A DNA stretch of 43,316 nt. Origin: Candidatus Omnitrophota bacterium. GTDB lineage: Bacteria > Omnitrophota > Gorgyraeia > 2-01-FULL-45-10 > JAHFGN01. Shown here one piece after another: positions 9,901-18,900 of the stretch (the first letter of the stretch is position 1; every line of letters begins with the position of its first letter). Position numbers and translations under genes: made by a program. Below the pieces are notes generated by a model. That model was not told the origin of the DNA. It did not search any database and saw nothing but the letters and a program-made list of their open reading frames with translations. The stretch lies in assembly GCA_023247415.1 (NCBI GenBank), contig JAHFGN010000005.1:1-43316 (forward strand). The letters run 5' to 3'.

Positions 9901-12900
9901 CGCGATCACGGCCTGTTGATCCTGTGTTGTGAACCAGGGTGAAAGCGCGGCAAGCCTGCTTCGCATCTGGGCTAAACGTTTCGCGGCCTCGCTATATTCC
10001 TTGGCATCGTGGGCCTTGAGCGCCTCCATCTGCACGTTTGTCAGACCGTCCTCAAAGGAGGTGTAAACTTGTGTTTCCTCCTCTTCGGTTTTTTGCGCCT
10101 GCACCTCCTCCGGCGGCTCCCAAGGCCAAGGAATGCCAAGGAACGCCAAAAGCGAAGCTTGCGATTTAAACTTAAGCGTTATCGTCTCCGTTAGGCCTTC
10201 GTCATTCACCATCTTCCAAAGCTCGTCTTGCTCGTCTTTTATCACGCCCAGCGCTTCACCTTGGACTATTTCGATGAATTCGTTAATCTCCATCCCATTG
10301 GTGATGCTATCCTTATTCAGCATATAGGCCTTCAATGCCAGAATATCCAGCATATCGAATTTTAAAGGCCTTATCGCGTCTTCGAAAAATTTATCTAAGA
10401 GCGCCTCTTCATCAGGCGTCTGGGCCCTGGCCGCGGCCTTCAGATTATCCTTGAGGCACCCAATGAACGCCTCTTTAGTGTCGCAGCCGCTAAGAACTGC
10501 TTTACGCATAGCTGGGGCTAATGTATTTTCCACCATTTCGCGTATCTGGAAGCAGCGGATAAGTGGATTCAAGTTTTTTTCAACGGCTGCCATATCCGAA
10601 ATTATTTTAGGATCAGTTTCTGTCTGCGATAGACTATGCGCCAGCTCAAGGTAGCTGCGCGCGCTATCTTCAAGAAAGGCCTCTGCCCTTGGACTGATCG
10701 CGATGGGCTTTAGATTCTCATAAAGTTTTTTAGATGCCCTCCGTACGGCTGAGACCGCGCCGCGATATGCCTTTAGGTTGTGCCTGACAACCGCCGTAAC
10801 CTGGGCCTCTTTGCCTTTAAGATAACCTATTCGGCCCAAGCCGCTCGCGGCTGATTCCAGGGCCTTCACAGCCTCGTGAAAGGCGAGGGGGCCGAATGGT
10901 TTTATCTCTTCAATGTCTTTTCTAAACGCGAGGGCGTTGTAGAGGTTCGATAGAACGACAGCTGACCAGGTAAGGTAGGAGTATGCCCTGGGAACTTGAG
11001 CAGTCCTACTTTCACGCCGGGCGGACTTGATTACATTGTTCAGAATACATCTTGCCTGGCCGATCAGGGTCTCCGCCCCCTTTAATCGCTCTAGGGCCTG
11101 GCCTGCGTTTACCTGGTCCTTCTTCAAATCCACAGCCAAGTCCTCCTGAATCTGAGTGGCTTGGTTAAGTTTCAACTGGGCATGGTCAACGAGACTGGAA
11201 GTCCTGACTTCTCCCTGATTCATAATCTCGCCGAAGACCTTTTCTGCCTCCTGGAAGCGCTTCAGGCGTGAGAGGATGAGTCCATAGTCGCTTTTTACCT
11301 GCAGATAATCAGGCTTGATCAAAATGGCGAGTTCAAGAAAGGCAGCGGCCTTTTGGTATCCATCCTGCCGCAGGGCGCCGGATTCTCGATGGGCGTAGGC
11401 CTCGTATACCCTAGCCAGAAGCCAGAATAACCAAAACAGCCGTTCCTTTTGGCTTGGCACGGCTGTCTGAATGGCCTGCGAGAGCAGTTCCTGGTAGTTG
11501 GGATGGTTCGCGATAAACCCATTTATGTGGCCGCCTTCCAATGGGATTGCCACTTTTCCCTCTCCCCCGAAGGGGGAGAGGGTATGATTCAGGATGCCGG
11601 TTAAAGTATCCAGAAGGCCGCGCGATAGCCCAATATGAGGCAGATAGAGCAGGGATTGAAACGCTTTATCTATCCTTGCCTCATCATAACGTCCATCTTT
11701 ATCTTTGAGGTAGATATCTACGAAGGAATAGGAATTATCATCGATTTTTATAATTACGCCTGATGAAACCCATTTCGCCAAGAGGGCCAATGCCTCTGGT
11801 TGTATTAGGCTTATAGGCAATGCTGCGGAGGTAGCCATAAACTGCTCCTGGGTGAAAGCGCCGAGCGCCTTCATGCGTTCCTCAAGGCCTCTATAATCAA
11901 TTATGGCAGATCCGCCAGCAGACGATTCTCTTGCATCAGCGGCCTGCGCCGCTGCTTTTTGAGCGGTATCCGGTTCTCTTACGAACTTTGAAACTTTACG
12001 CGCTTTTTTCCATTTATCGGCTGCGTATCGAGTGACGCCTAACGTTTTGGCAATAACCTCTGCATCGCCGTCATATTTTTGCAGAAGGGATTCGAACTCC
12101 GCGTCGCCCGGGTATTTACTCCTTCTTCTGCGTGTTCTGGATGGACCTGCAGCTCCAGCTTCGTCCTTGCCTCCCGCGCTATCCGCGTGGTCCCTTATGT
12201 CAATCATCACCCGCTTGACGCGCGGGAATCTATTTTTCAATTTCCCGATCGCCTGCCACCTTAGCCTGAATCCGGTCCTGAAAGCCGTATTTAGCAGACG
12301 GGTATGCACGTTGATCCTTATCAAATCCGGGACTTCGCCGGGCGCAAGCCGCTCAAGAAGGCCTTTTGCATTAGCCGGGAAGAGAATCAGTGTTCCGGCC
12401 GGGTTGATAGCCTTTACGATACCGCTGTCATCACCGCCTTCAGCGATGCTTTCGATAATGAGTCTGGCCAGTTTCTCATAATTGTATGATGCCGGCTTGT
12501 CGCCTATCTGGATGCCTCTTGCGCCTTTATCCCAAAGTCTCTTTGCCGCGTTAAACCTCCCGATAGCCTCCCTCGGCCATATATTTGGGTCCGGTTGATC
12601 GTCCAGGCCATCCTCTACTTCTTTTACCCAGCTGAATGTAACGTCAAATCCTTTGTTCATCCGCGTCTGCTCGGAAATTGTAATGTGTCTTTTTAATATC
12701 GCGCTTATATTATCCTTCGAGAATATCAGCATATTATCTTCTTTGCGCAGCGCTGGTCTTATCCACTCGGGCGCGGAGTCAAGTAAGGCCGCCATCACTT
12801 CCAACGCGTTTAAACCTTCGAGATATACCTTCCATGCCTTGCGATTTTTAGGCCCTCGCCTATTGTCCGCTTTAAATATTTCCAAGGCCAATCTTTCCCA

Positions 12901-15900
12901 TCCAGAACCTGGTTCAACTTTATATTGCGTCTCCCCGTTCGTTGAATCCCTGTTGGGACGAAACTCTGCCGGTGGAGTTTTGGCATGAGGGGTCGAGTCG
13001 CGCTCGCCCTCATGGCGCGATAGTCTTCTATCTCCAATCCTCGCGACGGCCCTTTCGATGAAAGGCCTGACAGTATCGTCTTGTTCCGACTTCAGGCATG
13101 TCCTTAAGGCATTCAGAATATTCGCGTCTTTTGAGCCGGAGAGATTACCGAGCGCCCAGGCCCCAACCTTGCGCGCGTTTAGATCCGTGTCGAATAAGAA
13201 CCGGAGCAGGCTTGTAAAAAATGGTATGCGCAGTTCCTGAAGCATGAAGAATAGGTGTTCAAGGCGTCCTTCCTCCTCTTTTGTAAATGACGCGCGTTCT
13301 CTGACACCGCCCTCCAGAGCCGCCTGCGCGAGATATCTTATGACCTTGCTATTAGTAAACTCAAGCGCCTCTACGCGTTCTTTCGATCCGGCCTTTGCCT
13401 TCGCCTTCTCCAGCGCAGCCAATCTGATCAGAGCCTCATCCACAAAATATGGGAACGCCTCCCGCCACATAGCTTCTTCTTCCAGGATGGTCCTTGCGTT
13501 AAAATATTGCTTCATGGCGTCATTCACATCCCTCATATCAATCGAAATCCAGTTTCCCTTCTTTGGGATAAGGACCAGCCTATTCGCCTTTTTAAGCGCA
13601 GAATCCCGAACTATCATGATCAAACCGCTTGGTGTCGCGGCCAATGTGGAACCTTTTAGCTCCAGATAGTCTATATTTTTGAGGCTGGCCTGCGCGGCAA
13701 AATTAGTGGCGAAACCGGCTTGATCCCTCACCAAGGCGGATTCGATGTAGACCCCTTTGCCGGGAGCGAGCTCCGTCAATCTGTAATAATCCCCGACCGC
13801 GATCCCATCGATGCAATGCGATGATCCGTCCGTTATAAGTATCCTGCGCAGACTGCCCTTCGAGCCTATAATCTCAATCCCCATGCCGTATCTGGGGCTT
13901 AAGAATCTGGATACCCCTGTTATCTCTTCGTGAGGGCTAAAGTGCACAACGTGCGAACCGCCGGAATCCAGCGAGACCTGCGCGGTCTTTGAACCGTTGG
14001 AATATCTTTTGGCGCGGATGTGATATCTGTGTATCTTTATACCATCGAGTAACTCAACCGGAATGGCCTCATTGGGAAAATGAGAATAGATTAGAATCAT
14101 CGCCTTCTTTCTTATCATCTCAAACCGCTTTGCCATCCAGTCAGGCAGCTCGACGTCGGTCCATAAACTTTTCAGCCTTTCGAATCTCCTGTCGAATTCT
14201 GCCTTGACGTCTTCAAGGGTCGCCGGATTCTTCTGGCGTTTATCATAGAAGATGAGCGCGTTTATAGAGGTCAGGAACAGGTCCTCTATGATCTCTGTCA
14301 GGTAATCGAACTCCGCCTTTAGAGAACCCGGTCCGCCTTCCTCCATCTCGCGTATCTGCTCGATATTTATTATGACCCATGCCGTCAAATCGCGTAAAAG
14401 ATATGCCGCCAACTCCTTAAGAAACCTCATTGCCCCTCTTGTCTCTAACGAACCTATAAGATTTATGACTCTCCTTACGTTAAGGGGATGGCTGTCCAGC
14501 CGCACCGTGTGCATTCGGCGGTCTATTATCTCGTCCTTGCAGGTGTGGATGAGCCATGACATCTTCTGGATAGACCTCTTATCTTTCGATGATTCCCTTA
14601 GTGAATTGGTAATCTTATATAATTCGCCCAACCCCAACCCCGCGAATGTTTGAGTCTTTACCATATCCAGATATAGCGCGACAGCCGTCAGGAAATCATC
14701 TTTGGATGCCTCTGGATTTAAGGCAGCGGCCGATAACTTGTCAATCAATTCTCTTATACGGTCAACATCGTCATCGGTGACAGCGCCCTTTCTAACTATG
14801 ACATCTTTGATTACCATCAATTGTTGTACGAGCCTCGCTGCATCGTTGACATCCTTTATCCCGTCCAATGGCTGTTGTGCCGACTCATCGCCATTTTCAG
14901 GCCTCTCCCCACCGCTTGACGACCTGCGGCCTACACGGCGTCCCTTTTCAGAGGCAAGGGATATCAGATTATCCCGCACCTCTTCGAAGGTGCCGAACCG
15001 ATCCAATAGGCCAAATGTAAAGTCTGTCCTCAATGTCCCGAGCAGCCTTCTTCTGTCATCGCTCGAGGCGCCTGGCTCTCCTTTTCCTCGAAGCGCGGCC
15101 GCTAATATCTTCTGCTGCTCAGGCGGCAGGCTTCTGACATATGCAAGCAATTCTTCCTTCTCTTCTTCGCCAAGCGGCTTTTTTCTCAATCTCGCCTGGG
15201 GTCTGTGCCAATCACCCGGTTTAAACGGCGAAGATAGAGTATATGAGAATAGTTCTAATGGTTTAATCCTCATGCCAAAGAAAGGCTCTAACCTACGAGC
15301 CCTTACTGGATGCCGGAACTTGCGCACAGCCTTGTCTCCAATCTGCTCTATCCTCTCCAGACTCAAACGAAAATGTCTTCCTAGTTCTACATTGTTTGCT
15401 TCTTCCGCGCCAAATAGGCCGAAAGTCGATATCAATATCTTTTTTTCAGCCTCAGAGATCGTCCCAGGCACAGCCTCCAACTCGTCAAAAAACTCTCTGT
15501 GCTCAATGATTGGAGCCTGCCTGTCTTCGATCTCCTCCAATGCCTGGCGGGTTATGATTCGCGGATGTCCATCAAATGAAGGCCTCTCATATCGCTGTAT
15601 CTCCTTCACCAGATTCCATAATTTCGGATACTTCTTCTCTGGTAGCATGGCCATTACCTGAACAGGAAATAACTTTAGCATAAGATCTGAAACAACCTGC
15701 TCGCGAATATTAAGGTTTGCGCTGCGCAGATTCGCGGCTGCGAACATCCACTCATCTTTAGGTATCCTGCTTTCTCCGTTCGTTGATTCGCGCGAGTTTA
15801 TCGAATCCCTCTTCGTTCCGCTCGATCCATTCCTGTGGATCACAATTGTCCTTGTTGGGCTGGGTGGCGCCAAAAACGCCTTAAGCCCTGCTTCTATATC

Positions 15901-18900
15901 CTGGCAGCGCTTGGCTGAAAGCCTGCTCCCATCTCTTTCGGTTATGACCAGACTGTCGAATATCACATTCGCCTCTGTGCGGATAGTGCCTGATTCTACG
16001 ATGTTTATCTCCTGGTCGGCGAGCCATTGGGTTATCAGGTGGAACAGGCCGGGCTTGGCGCGCTCCTGGGTTAAAAACGTAAGGGCCTGGCCATTCGGCG
16101 CGTCCTTTATGAAGATGACCGTCGGCACATCGCCTGGCGGCCCCATAAACGGAAAGGAATACTCTATGCCCTTCTCATTGAACAATTCTTTCACCGTTTT
16201 TCCTTGAAGAAACACTGCCTTCAGATCTCTATCCAATTCTTGCAGGAACCGCTCTTCTGCCGCCTTCACTTTTGGCAGGCCCTTTACCCAGAAGTGGTTG
16301 AAGACACCTCCGTGCGGAGACTGGATCCTGGCGCTCTGGATATTCGCCTTATTGGCTGCCAGAACGCCTGACATTCCTGCCAGGAGCCCAACGCGATCGT
16401 CTTTAACCGCTATGACCACTTCAGAGATCTCTTCGTTATACGGCACAATCCTTGTCTGAATGGGCTGCTCGGCGGCTGTCAACGCCCCTGTCATCTCCGC
16501 GATATCGCCATCGCTCAACTTCGTCTTCCAATCTCCGCTTGCAAGAAAGATGGGCAAGTCTTTTGGCTCGCCGCGCCAGAGGAGCCGCATCACCTCCACC
16601 AGAAGGTCGAAAAGCCTTATCGCGTCTCTGACGTATTGGATCTGTTCGGCTTCTCCCAATTTAGCCAGCTCTGTGCCTCGATCCCGCAGATAGGCCTGCC
16701 TGTAGTACGATCCCCGCGCGTCCTCTAATCGCGATGGATCGATTCTGCTGCGCCCGCCGGCGTAACCGTTTAGCTCAAGCAGCCACTCAATCATGTCCCA
16801 CTCCCTCACGCCTCCCAATCCAAATTTATAAGTCTCGTGCCATTTATCGCTCATATACCGGTTATTTCGCTCGAGGATGAGCTGCTTTATGATGATATCG
16901 GCTTTTTGCCGCAGTTTGCCGTAGACTAACGGCTTTATTGTATCGTTATAGAACTTATCGTCCCCGGCGAAAAATTTCGCGCTTATATATTTGGTGCACG
17001 TCTCCTTGAATATCTTCAGTTCAGTCTCAGAACTGCCGACTGCCGAATAGTCTTCAAATTGTTTTGCAATCATTTTGGGGTTCATTATCAGCATAAATGC
17101 GGCGAAGGCATCCTTAACAAAATCTGAAAAACTCTCTAAGGCCCTGTTCATCTCGATCTGCTCGGCGTTTTCTTTCCCGGGCTCCGCCTTGAATCTGTCC
17201 GGCGCCACAAGCATCAGATCGACATCCGATCTGTAAGCGGCGCGGCCGCGGCCATAACTTCCCGTCTTCAACAGGGCGGCCCGGCTTAATACGGGGTGGT
17301 TCTCCGACATGCGAGAATATATTTCGTTCACCAGCCAATCAAGCGTTTCATTATATATCCTCATCTTGTCCGGCGTCTCCTCCTGCGAACCTTCTTTCCA
17401 GATGGACCCCTTAAGCTGGCCGAGGATTCCTTTAATCTTTACAGCAGTCGCCGTCTCGCCCTGGGTTTTTTTCCTGCACGAACCTAATTCAGCGAGAACC
17501 TTATTTTTAAAATCCTCCTGCGCGGTCACAAGCGGAGTCTTTCCGCTCATAGAACTGCGGTTCGATTCGGCTTTTTTAGGATCCGGCAGAGCTTCTCCTT
17601 CCTTAAGTTCAAATTCGGGCTCGTAATATTTCGGATCCATGAGGAATTTCAGGAACCCTTCCTTTGGATAGAGACCGGGGCAGCCCTCTTTGGGCGCGAG
17701 CTCCTTCGGCAGGCCGTTCTCTTTGGCGCGACCTTCATCTATCTCAAACTGAAGCGCCCATCCGCAGGCGGCCTGGAGAAGGGCAGCAGACTCTCTCGCC
17801 TCTTTTACGGTAAGGGCTTTATTGCCAAGATATGGGCCCTCATCTGTCCAGGACGCGGAGGTCTTGCCAAAGAACCCGTAAAGTATCGACAGTTTTAAAA
17901 GCCTGGGGTCGATGGCGCCTTCTTCGCTAAAGATATTCATCCCCCAAATGAGTATTTGAGCCATCATCGCCTTAACATCATCAACCTTGTCATCTTTTCT
18001 GACAGGCTCTTGAAATATGGGTTCGATATTTTTCCCAATCTTCTGAATCAAATTTCTGTCAATACCGGATCTCTGAAGGTAGGTGAACATGGCTTTAAAT
18101 CCATTCGCTTCAATGTGTATATACCCGGCGATGTAAGATCGCGCGATTCCGGCGAACGCCTCGTCTTTAAGCGCCGCCTGCCGCATTGATTTGAAACGAT
18201 CCCTGAATTTATTGACTATGACGCAGCGGTCGAAAAATTTCTGGTCCTGACATTGCCTGAAGTGGACTGACTCTTTGACTAATACAGCCCTGACAAAGGC
18301 CTTGTAAAGCTTGAGCGCCTCCTCGTACGATTGTCTCTTATCCGGAGGGTGATTTTTTACCTGAACAGCTTTCTCTAACGCGTAAATCCTGATGAGAAGA
18401 TAATAGAAGAAATTGATATCGATCCGCAGGTGCGGTTCTATGGTATGGGCCTCCTGATTTATAATAGGCTGGATAGCCGAGAAAGCCGCCGCATTAGAAG
18501 GCAAAAATACGGGCCATGAGTGCTTAATATCTTCTTCAAAGTTATTTAACATAGCCTCGACATCCGCCGCGTATTCTTTCCCAGCGTCCTCTTCCCTAAG
18601 CCCTGCTGCTGCCTTTTTTAGAAGAGCGGCTATATCGTTTTTATCTATCGTGATTGTCGGGACCTCTTTCTTACGATAATGTAGGATGAATTTCAGGCCT
18701 GCTATCGCCAGCAAGGCTAAACCGACTGTCCCTGCGAACTTTCTCCGCCCCACATCGGGCTTTATCTTCTCATCTACCGGCAGTCTGACACCCATCGCCG
18801 CAAGACACGCAGTATTTACCGTCCAATGGAATGCGGCAAGCCCTGAATACGCCATTATCGTGAATGGATCCCACATGCCAAAGGTATAAAAGCTCGCGCC

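Noticed and set aside
14702-15661. Plus-strand open frame of 319 codons
   Set aside because: It lies antisense to giant gene B, is rich in Ser and Arg as expected for an antisense shadow, and has no recognisable motif.
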